The notes: generated by a model not told the origin, from the letters alone. A stretch of DNA of 64,000 nt from Hemibagrus wyckioides (GCF_019097595.1 NC_080716.1:11527401-11591400); one strand, 5' to 3'. Shown: positions 1-10,577, counted from the stretch's first letter. Numbers and translations are program-made.

Positions 1-401
1 ATTACTGTTGCACATTCAGACCTAGGTGTAGACACTTGTTTTATTAACACAATATCTACAATATACTGTATACAGGTAGTGGCCTATCTGTGATATAAAC
101 CCATCATGTCTGTACAGGTGTGCAATTATTGTTTATAGCATGTTTCAGGCACAGATTCTTAGCTTATCTATACTGCCTGCATCAGTAAATAGTAGAAAAT
201 ATTGTTTATTTTAGTGGGTCCTTGGTATTATCAGGAAGTTACTTCAGACCCTGCTCTACCTTGTGCATGTACAGTGTCCTCTGGAAAAGCTTTCCACTTG
301 ATTTTGGAACATGACTGCAGGGATTGCTCACTCAGCCACAAGAGCATTAGTGAGGTCATGCACTGATGTTGGGTGAGGAGGCCTGGGACACTGTCTGTGT
401 T

Positions 402-748
402 ATGCTACGTTCACACATACGCCGACTCGAAATGACTCGAGAGAATTTATTTTTAATTAGAGCTGGTGATTTCCAGCGACATAAGCAACAGAGACCGCTG
501 GCTGATGTGGCGACAAAGTTAACAGTTCAACTTTATGCAACTATGGAGCAACTTGGTACAGCGGCTACACAAGACAGTAGAGAGCAGTAGAGAGTGTAAA
601 AGCTGCTTCACACTGCTTCAGCTTCATCCCATATGATATGATGCTTTTTGCTCATTTCTATGGCAACCATTCGTAGGAATCCCTACTGGTGAATTTATAG
701 TACAGAGACTGGCAACTCGCTGTAGTTGTGAACTTTGACAGCTTTACA
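402..748. mobile_element. Unclassified insertion inside the Tc1-like remnant
   Basis: This block interrupts otherwise colinear Tc1-like sequence. It begins with GCTACGTTCACACA and ends near TTGTGAACTTT, so its ends are weakly inverted (GTTCACA against TGTGAAC). Fish genomes carry short non-autonomous DNA elements starting with a similar GCTACGTTCACAC, which is why I suspect one. It holds a 74-codon open frame (366-590) with no recognisable protein and no sign of being real. Exact ends and family are uncertain. Confidence 0.4.
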
Positions 749-993
749 GGTCACCCCAAAGGTGTTTGGGGTCAAGGTCAGAGTTCTGTGCAGGCCAGTC
801 GAGTTCTTTCACTCCAACCTTGACAAGCCTTGTGGACCACACTTGGTCATAATGGCGCAGATTTGGGCATGGAGGGAAATTGTGATGGTACAGCATACAA
901 AGACATTATACTATATTATTATAGTATATAATTATTATATATAGTTAATAATTATATATTATTATTATACTATATTATATATACTATTATATT

Positions 994-1190
994 AGGGGCA
1001 GTGGTAGGGTCATTGGAAGATTAGGGTTCAAGCCCTAGCACTGCCAAGCTGTCACTGTTGGGCCCTTGAGCAAGGCCCCAAAAGCTGCCTGCTCCAGGGA
1101 CACTGTATCATGGCTGACCCTGCGCTCTGACCCCAAGGATGGGATATACAAAGAAAGAATTTCACTGTGCAGTAATGTATATGTGACAAA
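994..1190 (+). mobile_element. tRNA-derived SINE
   Basis: The head contains GGGTTCAAGCCC, a B-box-like sequence. The body has the run GCACTGCCAAGCTG, then TGGGCCCTTGAGCAAGGCCC, then CTGACCCTGCGCTCTGACCCC, and it ends with TTTCACTGTGCAGTAATGTA. This order is typical of a tRNA-derived fish SINE. It lies within the AT-rich insertion that splits the Tc1-like remnant. The A box is diverged. Confidence 0.7.
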
Positions 1191-1353
1191 GAGTACTGAT
1201 CTTATACACAGTTTACATGGGTGTGATGGTCAGGTGACTACAGAGATTATAGGTGATACAGGTGTGAGTTCTTTCTGGTGCCATACCTTTATTATATTTC
1301 TATACAGCAGAGCAAACCACCACCCCTGCCACATTCTGTGTCTGTCTGTCAAT

Positions 1354-1356
<3 letters not shown>

Positions 1357-1389
<33 letters not shown>
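1357..1389. repeat. (TG)n microsatellite next to the lypla1 donor
   Basis: This is an uninterrupted run of about 16 TG units. Read on the lypla1 strand it is (CA)n and begins directly after the splice donor GTAAG. Confidence 0.95.
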
Positions 1390-1390
<1 letters not shown>

Positions 1391-1394
1391 TTAC

Positions 1395-1463
1395 CGCCGC
1401 TGTAGCTTTACGGGCGGCCGGCACAATGGCAGGAAGCGGCGCGGACATGTTATTACCGCACAT
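1395..1463 (-). CDS. lypla1: Acyl-protein thioesterase 1, first coding exon
   Basis: Read on the minus strand from ATG at 1463, the exon codes for 23 residues, [20 protein letters not shown] followed by TAA, ending at a GTAAGA donor in phase 0. This is nearly identical to the start of mammalian LYPLA1 and carries its N-terminal Cys-2. LYPLA1 is a cytosolic alpha/beta-hydrolase that removes palmitate from proteins such as Ras and G-alpha subunits; Cys-2 is itself palmitoylated in mammals (established knowledge). The catalytic Ser-Asp-His residues are in later exons outside the window. In human LYPLA1 also lies next to MRPL15 and points away from it, which supports the call. The continuation of this frame past 1395 into (CA)n is intron. 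Confidence 0.93.
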
Positions 1464-1960
1464 ATACCGGAGAGCAGGATGACATTCAGAAGGAGAATAA
1501 AGCTTGCACTCTGCCGCCCAAAACTCAATCGCCTACAAACTAGGACTTGTGGTTTTCTAATACAAGAAACAACCCGATCACATAAACCAAATAATTCACT
1601 AAGCCCCGACTTTCGCTATTAAGTTCTCTAAGTACCGTAAACTAGCTTAGAGCCATGTAAATAGATCGTACTCTGAGTGTAAACCACGCACGCTGCAGTC
1701 TGTACTGAGAATCTAAAACCGATCTCCGTTCAGCTCTAATCTCTTACATATGTATTAAATGCATTACCTGAATCTAAAGCCTGATCCGGGATCAGCACTC
1801 TAGGGGTGGGGCGTGGTAGAGCAAACCACATAACCCCTTTACTCCAAACTGACACAGGAAGTCCTGCCTTTTATGACGCATCATCTTTGTGTATTCAGAT
1901 TGGTGGAATTTTGATATATGCAGATTCCGCGAACTGCTATTGGTTCATTAAATACCAATA
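1464..1960 (-). promoter_or_regulatory. lypla1: lypla1 5' UTR and promoter region
   Basis: This is the region upstream of the lypla1 ATG on its strand. It is unique sequence with several promoter-type motifs: an ETS core GGAAGT at 1857-1862, TGACGCATCA (CRE/AP-1-like) at 1874-1883, and two CCAAT boxes in inverted form (ATTGG at 1899-1903 and 1939-1943). A G-rich stretch GGGGTGGGGCG lies at about 1803. No TATA box is evident. The transcription start cannot be fixed from sequence alone. Confidence 0.5.
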
Positions 1961-2095
1961 ACTTTGTGTTGGAGTCTGATGTGTGTAGTGGGTGGTAGAT
2001 ACTGCACTCTGCATGGACTGAAGTTTACAGGGATTGAAAGCAGACTATTTATTATTATAATAAATTTGGTGAGGTTTCCTAAATCCTAAATAAGA

Positions 2096-2098
<3 letters not shown>

Positions 2099-2161
<63 letters not shown>
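2099..2161. repeat. (AT)n microsatellite
   Basis: About 31 AT units without interruption. The isoleucine/tyrosine-rich minus-strand frame across 2086-2313 is an artefact of this array and the AAT array beside it. Confidence 0.95.
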
Positions 2162-2167
<6 letters not shown>

Positions 2168-2220
2168 ATAAAATAAATTATTATAATAATTATAATACAA
2201 AAAAGTAATACAACAACATC

Positions 2221-2251
<31 letters not shown>
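2221..2251. repeat. (AAT)n microsatellite
   Basis: About ten tandem AAT units, some 60 bases beyond the AT array. Confidence 0.95.
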
Positions 2252-2252
<1 letters not shown>

Positions 2253-2526
2253 AATCACTACACATACAGTATTTGCTCAGTTCTGTATTGTACAGGTTCC
2301 TATCAGTGTCCATTTTGCCTGCATGTAATGATTAATTAACAGATTAAAATGGGGCAATTATCAAAACATTAAAAAGCTCTTATGAAAGATAAAGCTCAAG
2401 TGTTGAAATTTTGTTTAGGGGACATCCCTACTACACTGCAAGATATGCTGGGATTCCCATCACGATATATATTTCTAAGTAGATTCCTAAGCTAAGTGAA
2501 ACAGTAAAATTATGACATGGCATATA

Positions 2527-2731
2527 CCTATGTTGGCGGCTGGGTGGCACGAAGTGGCACGTTTACCTCACACCTCCAGTGTCCTGGGTTCGAGTCCTGC
2601 TCACTGCGTGTGTGGAGTTTGCATGTTCTCCCTGTGCTTGGTGCAGGTGCTCCAGTTTCCTCCCACAGTCCAAAGACATGATTCTAGGCTGATTGGAGTC
2701 TCTAAATTTCCTGTAGTGTGTGATTGAATGA
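2527..2731 (+). repeat. Dispersed fish repeat, copy 1
   Basis: The segment contains GTGTGGAGTTTGCATGTTCT, then CTCCAGTTTCCTCCCACAGT, CAAAGACATG and GGCTGATTGGAGTCTCTAAA. This is a very common teleost interspersed repeat. Three further copies lie in the same orientation in this window at about 28536, 36656 and 47327. I cannot name the family with certainty. Confidence 0.7.
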
Positions 2732-2925
2732 GGGTTCACACACAAAAGGAATTTGTCTTAGTAAGTGAAGCTTCCGGTACAAATATAAGAGCAAAACACA
2801 TAATAATAAGATCACTTTAAAAACATGTATAGAAGACACATTTAAGCTTGAAACAGAATGGACACTGTATAGATGAAATATGCAGCTATGCAAGTGGTAA
2901 TGCAATGTGCATAAAGTAAGAGTAA

Positions 2926-3284
2926 CATAACATAACGACCACTTGCCTAATATTGTGTTGGTCCCCTTTTTGCTGCCAAAACAGCCCTGACCCATTAAAG
3001 CATGGAGTCCACTAGATCTGTGAAGGTGTGCTGTGGTATCTGGCACCAAGACCCCACAAGAGCTGCAGTTTTGGAGATGCTCTGATCCAGTCATCTAGCC
3101 ACCACACAATCAGACTCATTCAAATCTTTATGCTTGCCCATTTTTCCTGCTTCTAACACAGCAACTTTGAGTTCACTTACTGCCTAATATATCTCACCCA
3201 CTAACAGGTGCCATGATGAGGAGATAATCAGTGTTGTACACGTCACCTGTCAGTGCTCATAATGTTATGCCTGATTGGTCTATA
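2926..3284 (-). mobile_element. Tc1-like MITE, copy A
   Basis: The terminal inverted repeats read CATAACGACCACTTGCCTAA at the left and CATAATGTTATGCCTGATTG at the right. Inside, on the minus strand, lies the start of a transposase helix-turn-helix region, fused by an internal deletion to the 3' part of the element. The deletion junction differs from that of copies B, C and D (5588, 27094, 28985). No open frame covers the helix-turn-helix in this copy. Confidence 0.75.
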
Positions 3285-3384
3285 TACAGGTAATATAATA
3301 AATTGGAGTGAATTTACAAGTGCATATAATATCCACAGTGAAAAAAGAGGGTCCTTGGAGGCAGTTCACTTTTCATGGGGGAGA

Positions 3385-3515
3385 CGGTTGTGGTAGCTTT
3401 ACCAAACTGCCACTGCTGGGCCCCTTAACCCTCAATTGCTCAGTTGTATGAATTGAGATAAAATGTAAGTTGATCTGGATAAGGGTGTCTGCCAAATGCT
3501 GTAAATGTAATGTAA
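3385..3515 (+). mobile_element. SINE 3' part
   Basis: The sequence runs from AACTGCCACTGCTGGGCCCC to CTGGATAAGGGTGTCTGCCA and AATGCTGTAAATGTAATG. This is the 3' half and tail typical of otophysan SINEs. The tRNA-like head is missing or unrecognisable. Confidence 0.6.
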
Positions 3516-3519
3516 AATA

Positions 3520-3775
3520 TGGCCTGTGGGGAAAAAAGCTGTTCTTGTGCTCATTGCTCTGTGATGCTGACCAGATTGCAGCAGTTTGAAGAGGTTGTGA
3601 CCAGGGTGAGTAATGTCTGAAATTAATTTTCCTGCCTGTTTCTTCATTCTAACAGTGTACAGTTCCTGGAGAGTGGAGCACCAGTAATCGTCACAGCGGA
3701 CTGGACTGTCTGTTTGTAGTCTTCTTATGTCTGATTTGGTAGCTGACCAAAACCAGACCATCATACTCAGAACAG
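3520..3775 (-). mobile_element. LINE reverse transcriptase C-terminal fragment
   Basis: On the minus strand a continuous reading frame gives VWFWSATKSDIRRLQ near 3760, then LYTVRMKKQAGKLISD, THPGHNLFKLL and AFFPTGH. This order of motifs (VW.GS.TK...RLQ, then Y..R..KKAGKI..D..HPGH.LF.LLPSG.R.R, ending in SFFP) is the region C-terminal to reverse transcriptase in fish non-LTR retrotransposons. It is a 5'-truncated, partly decayed fragment of about 80 codons and not a host gene. Confidence 0.75.
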
Positions 3776-4207
3776 ACTCTCATGTAACCGGCTGAAGGTC
3801 TTCAGCTTTCACGTGTTTACTGCTTAGCATGCTGACATCACACCAACTCATCATGGATTATTTTCCTCTAATAGCACACCCCATTGTTGTTTTTTTTGTT
3901 TTGTTTTGTTTTATTGTGTTTTATTTATTGGATTTTTAACATTATAGCTTTTATAGTTATTGGTCTTGTTAAGAAAATACAAACAAATGTACATTTATTT
4001 ATTGATATTAGTACACAAACACCTTTTTCGGAGGGTTTCGAATGTATCAGTATCATGCAAATAATAAAATGAAAATGTATTAAAAAATTTAAAACCCTCT
4101 TCTGCCAGGAATTAATTTCTTTTAACAATTTAACATTGATTTGTTTTCTCGAATTATTTTTCCATGTCTCATGACTAAAAGCACAGGCTTAGCGCATGTT
4201 ACACACA
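3776..4207. other. No recognised feature
   Basis: AT-rich unique-looking sequence between the LINE fragment and the tRNA gene. Frames here are T-rich and show no protein family. Confidence 0.6.
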
Positions 4208-4279
4208 GGGGATGTAGCTCAGTGGTAGAGCGCATGCTTTGCATGTATGAGGCCCCGGGTTCAATCCCCGGCATCTCCA
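4208..4279 (+). tRNA. tRNA-Ala (anticodon TGC)
   Basis: This is a 72-nt cloverleaf. The acceptor stem GGGGATG pairs with CATCTCC at the 3' end with one G-T wobble, followed by discriminator A. The D arm is AGCTCAGTGGTAGAGC (A box). The anticodon stem is CATGC/GTATG and the loop TTTGCAT, giving anticodon TGC. The T arm is CCGGGTTCAATCCCCGG (B box GGTTCAATCC). All internal promoter elements look intact. It is a single copy here, not within a SINE. Confidence 0.95.
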
Positions 4280-4361
4280 TGTGGTTGGCACCTTTTGATG
4301 GAAATTCTGTGATCTTTTGTTGGTCAATATTTTAAAATAGTATTTCAACATAAATATTATT

Positions 4362-4386
4362 TGTGTGTGTGTGTGTGTGTGTGTGT
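4362..4386. repeat. (TG)n microsatellite
   Basis: About 12 TG units between the tRNA gene and mrpl15. Confidence 0.9.
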
Positions 4387-4594
4387 CATGAAGTGTAATT
4401 TATGAGCTTTTAAACAATGAAAATATCTTCATTCTCTATGACGATTGTAAAATATAATTAGCTCCATGCATACACTTATTTCATCATGTGTCTCGTTACA
4501 TCGTAAAACATGTCTTTTACAAGTTTAGACTTTAAATGCAACGTCCAGATCTCCCTCCTTCAAAGTGTGCACAGAGATGTGATATTTTCCTGCG

Positions 4595-4698
4595 CTTCCT
4601 CTTGCTCGATGTTTTTCCGGTGTGCTGTACCACGTGTTTGTCCGCCATGACACTTGCCCTTGAGTATTAGGTTGACTAGCAAACGTGCAGCAAGGCAA
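4595..4698 (+). promoter_or_regulatory. mrpl15: mrpl15 proximal promoter and 5' UTR
   Basis: Just upstream of the mrpl15 start are an ETS/GABPA-like element TTTTCCGGT (4613-4621; inverted ACCGGAAAA) and a perfect CACGTG E-box (4631-4636). ETS and E-box sites are common in genes for mitochondrial proteins. An upstream ATG at 4647 opens a 7-codon uORF ending at TAG 4670, so translation of mrpl15 probably depends on leaky scanning or a start site downstream of it. There is no TATA box. Confidence 0.55.
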
Positions 4699-7600
4699 AT
4701 GTCTGCGTCCAGGACCACCGGTGGAAAAAGTATAGACATTGTGAGAAATCTACCCCGGATAACTCTAGCTAACCTTCGTCCAAATCCTGGTGCAAGGATA
4801 AATGTAAGTCATGATAGAAGTGTGTGAACCAGCTGTATGATTTTTAGCTAGAAGCTTAGCAGGTTAGCCAGAACTAACCTAGTGTCAGGGATCATTTACT
4901 TTCATTTAAAGGTTAGAAAAATAAACGTGTCTCTAAGCAGTTACACCTAGTCACTGAAATCAGAAACAAAGCATTTGTTACTTTAGTTGCTAGTTATAGG
5001 TTTTATGCATGGGTCAGTGTATTTAGTGTTAGCATGTTAGCCTGTCAGACAAGCTACATGTATGATTAACAAGATCTAGGTTTAGATCTGCTTAGCAAAT
5101 GAACATCATCAGTGGCAGTCATCTGGACAATGATCTAAATTATATCAGTTTTTACAAGCTCCTGGAGTCGTGTTTGGGTCAGAGATTGTATATTTACATT
5201 ATTTTTGCTTAACTGACCTCAAGGTATAACTTCAGTGCTCAATAACTTCATTGCTCAACACTGAGCAAAGTCAGTATGGAAAAATGTATTTATTTGCTTT
5301 CTTTCACAAACAAGCCCTTAACAGAAGCCTTGCCATAGTTGCAATTCTGATCGGATTCTTATAAATGCATCTAATCACTGTTTCATTCATTCAGTAAGGT
5401 AATGGGGTGATGTAGCTGGACTGGGCGATGGGATTATGGTGTTTCTCCCTTTAACACCATTACTGTTAGAAACAAGTATTGTGAAAATGCTATTTTGATA
5501 TTGTGTTGTTTTGTTAACAAGATGTTGTTGAACCCTGTAGAATCAGCATCTTATCCTCTTCAATCATTCTAGGTTGAACACCGTTCATACACCGATCCGG
5601 CATAACTTTATGACCACCCGCCTAATATTGTGTTGGTCCCCCTTTTGCTGCCAAAACAGCCCTGATCCATCATGCACTGTGTATTCACCACTGTTCCTTC
5701 CTTGGACCACTTTTGATAGATACTGACCACTGCAGACCGGGAACACCCCACAAGAGCTGCAGTTTTGGAGATGCTCTGATCCAGTCTTCTAGCCATCACA
5801 ATTTGGCCCTTGTCAAACTCGCTCAAATCCTTACGCTTGCCCATTTTTCCTGCTTCTAACACATCAACTTTGAGGACAAAATGTTCACTTGCTGCCTAAT
5901 ATATCCCACCCACTAAGAGGTGCCATGATGAGGAGATAATCAGTGTTAATCACTTCACCTGGTCATAATGTTATGCCTGATTAGTGTATACTGTCATTCA
6001 TTTTCATTTATTTATTTATTTTTTAACTAATAGTAGTTTAGAAGCTAACTGTAGGCAATTTTTACGTATTATCGACAAACCTGCAGTGGTCAGATTATTT
6101 GTGAACTCCAAGGCTCTTCCCAAGTGTACTGCATATGTTAAAGTATGAGTGCTCAGCCGACTGCTGGAATGAAAAAACATGTCCTGAAAGAACTTTTAGA
6201 CTCACTTACAGAAATGCAGAGTTGAAAGTTGAACCTAGAAATGTGGAATAGTTACAGTATTAGATCCTTGTTTTCAACCAGTAAAGCACAGACTGATCCA
6301 AAGCTTTAATATTGGACAAAAACATCATTATTAATATTTGTGTTAAATTGTGTGTGATTTGAAGTGAGGAATTGTCACTTATACAGCTAAAATAATGCCT
6401 GTATATAGGAGAAGCGTCGAGGCCGGGGGCAGCATGGAGGGAATAAGAGTGGACGGGGACACAAAGGTGAACGGCAGCGAGGGAACCGTCCCCGTCTGGG
6501 CTTTGAGGGAGGCCAGACCCCATTCTACCTGCTCATTCCTAAATATGGCTACAATGAGGGGCACAGGTGAACAAATGTACACTTCTCATGGGATGATAAA
6601 GAATGCATGGGTTTTTCTCCAGTCGTGAATGTAACACTGTGTTTTTGTCTTCAGTCGTCGTAAACAATACCCACCACTCACACTGCGGAGGCTGCAGTAT
6701 TTGATAGACCTTGGCCGCGTGGATCCGTCTCAGCCCATAGACCTCACCCAGCTGGTCAACGGCAGAGGAGTCACCATCCAGCCACTCAAACGTGACTATG
6801 GGGTCCATCTTGTAGAAGAGGTACATGCATTATGATGTGCTTATAATGTCGAAAGGTGGGGGAGACACCACTGAAATCTGAAAAAACATTTGGCATTACT
6901 TTTCAGGAATACAAAGTTAAACTTTGATGATTTTGTTTCTGGTTGCTTGATATCTCAGCCAGAATGCTGAATTTTTGAGTATTGATGAGTTCATTTTCAT
7001 TGCATTCTAGAGTAAACAGGGCAACATGCAAAGTACAAAAAAATAACGTGCCTAGGTACAAATTATTTACCAAAATTAAACCGAGCATAAAACAGTAGAC
7101 TTACCAGACTAAAACTTATTTATTTTGCTTTGTTCCATTGAAATGGTTTGATGTTTTTCTGTTGTAAAATAATAAGAAATGGCCAGGGAAAAACTGATAA
7201 GCAGGTTTGTTGCACATGGGTATGTCTTTAATGGTTGCTTACAGCCACCTCGAACCTATTATTATTTATTAGTGGATTATTTGTGGATTAGGTTCTTAAC
7301 CACAACACATTAGAAAACTTGTGACTGGACAGTACCTTCAGTGATCTAGCTGGAATTCAGTCAAGACACTATGTAGTGAAACACAATGATATGTTTAGCA
7401 TTTCGTTTCAGCACATATTGTAACCTGCAACCAGGCTGAGCTAATTGTCTTACAAAGATTTTCTTGTTTCTGCTTGGTTTTCCTTATACTATTTGATTTT
7501 TTTTCATAATTATTATACATTTTATTACTTTGTTACTTCCTTATGCGGTTGAAATGAATAGGATTGTCCAAAGGAGGGCAGCAGTCAGTCATTTTTAAAG

Positions 7601-9228
7601 GTTTTTCTGTATCAAGAGTTCTGTCTTGCCTAACTAAAAGTGTTCTTGCGTCTTCAAGGGAGCCGAGATATTCAGCGCTAAGGTGAATCTGGAGGTTCAG
7701 TGCGCTTCTGAAGCTGCCATTGCTGCAGTGGAACGCAATGGAGGTGTCATTTCAACCAGCTACTACGATCCTCGCAGCTTAGGTGAGTGACACAGTGTAC
7801 ATTCACATACACATGCACATAAACATACATGAAGCCAACTTTTAAGATATTTTCTTAAAGACTAAGTAGTTGTTACATCATTTCTGTTGCCGGGGTTGGC
7901 GATATCACTATCTTAGAACAATTCAAATATAAATAATTATATGGTGATGAACATTTTCGTGCCAGTTGAATAAAATGCCTTACACTATTTTATGAACCAG
8001 ACTTGAATCTGTTTGCTAGACACACAAACAAACTAATAAAAATAACCAAGATTAAAGCAGTTGCTTAGATTATCTTTCCTTCTTGTTTTGTTTGGGAACA
8101 TGGTCGCATGTTTGACAGCACAGAGGAGCTGGAGCGTAAAATAGGGCCGTTATATGGAACTATTGAGCTACACAATGGACATGGCACAAACAATGGTTGT
8201 TGCAAAACATGACAGATTCGTTTAACCACTAAGAAAGCAGAAAACATGTATAGCAAAAAACCTGATAACTGCATGATACCCATCAGAACAGTCAGAAACA
8301 TGTGTTAAGCGACCTAACATGGTTGAGCCTTGCAGAGATGCATATATTTTTCTCACACAGGCTTACAGCTGTACACAGAATCCTGAGAGAAACTGGCACA
8401 ATAAAACCAAATTCAACCTTATTTAAAAAACCCAGTTAATGTATTCAGTATTTACATTCTCCCATCTCTGTCAGCGTCCATTTTGTTTATTCCAGTTTTA
8501 ATACAGAATACATTAGTACAGATGATTACCTGTTTATTCACGATTTTAATGTCGGCAATCCGTGCTCGATTGTGTTTGTTTAAAATAATCATTAGGAATT
8601 AATTGACATTTTGTCAGGAAGCGATTTCCTTAGTCCTTGGCCTAAGGTTTCAGGTTATATATATTTTTTCTAGAGCTATATTTACGTCATCAGGGAAATT
8701 AGTTTGCAAAAATAACTGAGTATAATAAAGCCTGCAAAATAGCATCAAAAACATGGAAATAATCGTGTTAAAAATGTTCATGGTAGTCCAGCCTGAAAGC
8801 AAATCTTTTTTTTTTTTTTAACCCTGATTGTGTATCCCTACAAGATTGTATAACATGATAACTAGCCCCTTTGTGTGTGTTTTGCTGCAGAAATCCTTGT
8901 CAAACCAGTGCCATTCTTTATGACTGGCCAGCCCATTCCTAAGCGCATGCTGCCAGGTGAAGATCTTCTTCCATACTACATAGATGCCAATAACCGTGGT
9001 TATCTTGCCGATCCAGAGCAGATCCAGGCCGCCCGGCTCGCACTGGCAAAGAAATACGGCTACACATTACCAGATGTATCACCGGAAACAGTGTGCAAAA
9101 TGTTAGCCGAGAGGAAGGACCCGCGACAGATCTTTTTTGGTTTGTCCCCAGGCTGGGTAGTAAATTTGACAGAGAAAAAGATCCTTAAACCCACTGACAA
9201 AGATGTACTGATGTACTACAGTTCGTAA
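4699..9228 (+). CDS. mrpl15: Mitochondrial large ribosomal subunit protein uL15m
   Basis: Five coding exons: 4699-4803, 6409-6566, 6655-6820, 7659-7782 and 8891-9228, 891 nt, 296 aa, the same length as I recall for human MRPL15. All introns are GT-AG and phases agree. Exon 1 ends in [13 protein letters not shown]. Exon 2 carries the basic Arg/Gly-rich L15 signature ([12 protein letters not shown], then FEGGQTPFY). Exon 3 has [20 protein letters not shown] and [16 protein letters not shown]. Exon 5 ends in KKILKPTD..., Y-Y-S-S and TAA. The protein is a structural part of the 39S mitochondrial ribosomal subunit and sits in rRNA near its core. Neighbours lypla1 and sox17 keep the human order. 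Intron 1 holds a Tc1-like MITE (5588-5988); introns 3 and 4 (6821-7658, 7783-8890) show nothing recognisable. Confidence 0.96.
5588..5988 (-). mobile_element. Tc1-like MITE, copy B, in mrpl15 intron 1
   Basis: The element is about 400 bp, flanked by TA at both ends. Its inverted ends are TACACCGATCCGGCATAACT at the left and TTATGCCTGATTAGTGTA at the right. On the minus strand it carries an intact 84-codon frame with the transposase helix-turn-helix but no catalytic domain. Mobilisation would need a transposase from elsewhere. Confidence 0.8.
5608..5862 (-). CDS. Helix-turn-helix-only remnant of a Tc1-like transposase
   Basis: This 84-aa open frame on the minus strand lies inside MITE copy B. 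It begins [20 protein letters not shown], continues with [20 protein letters not shown] (a predicted helix-turn-helix) and ends in a tail encoded by the element's terminal region. It is the N-terminal DNA-binding part of a Tc1-like transposase; the DDE/D catalytic domain has been deleted. It is unbroken, unlike the same region in copy D, but nothing shows that it is transcribed. It sits antisense within mrpl15 intron 1. If expressed it might bind element ends and act as a repressor; that is speculation. Confidence 0.4.
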   Translation of the reverse strand: MLEAGKMGKRKDLSEFDKGQIVMARRLDQSISKTAALVGCSRSAVVSIYQKWSKEGTVVNTQCMMDQGCFGSKRGTNTILGGWS

Positions 9229-9308
9229 TATGTGGCTTACTGACCCGCACAAGCCAGTTTTCTGAATAATATTTGTGTAAATATGTATCATTGTTTTTGT
9301 TAATCAGT

Positions 9309-9314
9309 AATAAA
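9309..9314 (+). other. mrpl15: mrpl15 poly(A) signal
   Basis: AATAAA lies 81 bases after the mrpl15 stop codon, which implies a 3' UTR of about 100 nt. Confidence 0.8.
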
Positions 9315-9796
9315 TTGTCATCACGCTTAAACTTTGACGCGTGGAATTTTCTTTTTCCTGCTTCCATTACACAGCCGTTGAAGTTCCCACTCTTTCTCAA
9401 GGTCATCATTATCAAGACGTTGAGTACAAATGTATTACTAGCTCATCTTATTCCCACTTATCTTGAATATAGAGAATACTGCAACAAATACAATACAATA
9501 TTCTGCAAAATGTAAGTCACAGTTTTCCTTATCACTGCTTTCTAAAAGCAATATAAATTTTAAGGAATAAATAATTACCAACTATTGCCAAAACTACTTT
9601 CCTCCTGCATGGAGGAAAAGAAAATGATCAGTAGGAAATGTATGGAGGGACGTTATTTATTTCTACATTCATTCCTAGGAACTTTACAGTAACACCTAAA
9701 AGCCAACAAGCACAATATAGAATTAAGATGGCTGCTGTTTGTTTATGTATTAATTTTTTTGTATATTTATTCTATTATATGAATGGGAAGACTAGA

Positions 9797-9840
9797 AATG
9801 AATTTCCCTGTGGGATTAATAAAGTATATGAATCTGAATA
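9797..9840 (+). mobile_element. Retroposon 3' tail
   Basis: The sequence AATTTCCCTGTGGGATTAAT followed by AAAGTAT is the same 3' tail found fused to tetranucleotide arrays at 13058 and (inverted) at about 34018. It belongs to a fish non-LTR element or SINE. Its 5' limit cannot be set; the flank 9315-9796 shows nothing else. Confidence 0.55.
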
Positions 9841-10174
9841 ACCCATTGAAGAATCTGCAAAAATTCTACCGACATGTTTGATAAATTGGTGCATGGTTAG
9901 CATGGGTTTAACAGATTCTTTCAGGTTTTCCGATTTGGCACTAAAACACAAGGCTAAGAGGCTACATGATTATTTCCTTTAATATACCATGCAGTTTATT
10001 CTGACCAAACTACAGGTCAAGTTAGTAGACCGTTTCTGCCAGCTGGTAAGTAATAAAGGAAATTCTGAACTTCTACTAATACTAAGAAAATACCACAATC
10101 AATATAGAATATAGAAGCTGGAAACTACTTTCCTTGTTACTGTTTTGGTACAATCAAACCCGAATGTATTTTTC

Positions 10175-10577
10175 TACACCATATGTCCAAAAGTTTGTGG
10201 ACACCTGACCATCACAGCCAGATGTGCTGAATATCCCTTCCCAAATCCACAAGCATTAATATAAAGTACGCTGCTGTAACAGCCTCCATTTTTTCCAGGG
10301 AAAGCCTTCCACTAGATGTTGGAGTGTGGCTGTGAAGATCTGTGTTCATTCAGCCACAGTAGCTTTAATGAGGTCAGAGACTGATGTTGGACCTTGCATG
10401 CAGTCAGTGCTCCAATTTAACCAAAAGGTGTTCAGTGGGGTTGAGGTCAGAGCACTTGTCAAAGCATGTCTTCATGATTCTCAGTTTGATTCTCATGACC
10501 ATGATTCTCATCATCATGCTGGAACAGGTTTGGGCATGAATTCTAGTAATCATAAGGGAAATCCTAATGAAAAAGTA
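10175..10577 (-). mobile_element. Tc1-like element, same family as 245-1240
   Basis: The left end carries TATGTCCAAAAGTTTGTGGA followed by CACCTGACCATCACA, a terminal repeat type common in fish Tc1-like elements. Internal landmarks (CAGCCACAGTAGCTTTAATG, GGTGTTCAGTGGGGTTGAGG) match the remnant at 245-1240. The right end is missing because the next Tc1-like element follows directly. No intact transposase frame remains. Confidence 0.7.

Larger units (their letters stand above)
245..1240 (-). mobile_element. Interrupted Tc1-like DNA transposon remnant
   Basis: Pieces at about 245-400, 750-905 and 1206-1240 are colinear with the Tc1-like family also present at 10175-10577. Shared landmarks are the stretch around GCCACAAGAGCATTAGTGAG, the segment AAAGGTGTTTGGGGTCAAGG and the terminal piece GGTGTGATGGTCAGGTG. 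By analogy with known fish copies the transposase reads on the minus strand, but no open frame survives. Two later insertions break it: an unclassified block at about 402-748, and an AT-rich stretch plus SINE at about 905-1195. Family assignment is from recognition of fish repeats, not from a database search. Confidence 0.65.
1..1394 (-). other. lypla1: lypla1 intron 1 (partial)
   Basis: This is the part of lypla1 intron 1 that lies in the window; the gene runs leftwards off the end. The splice donor (GTAAGA on the minus strand) sits at 1389-1394. I searched for the next conserved LYPLA1 block (Phe-Leu-His-Gly-Leu-Gly-Asp-Thr-Gly) on the minus strand and did not see it, so exon 2 should lie outside. 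The intron is largely filled by an interrupted Tc1-like element, a SINE and a (TG)n array. Nothing else is recognised in 1-244. Confidence 0.7.

Noticed and set aside
2086..2313. 75-codon minus-strand frame rich in Ile and Tyr
   Set aside because: It is a translation of the AT and AAT microsatellites.
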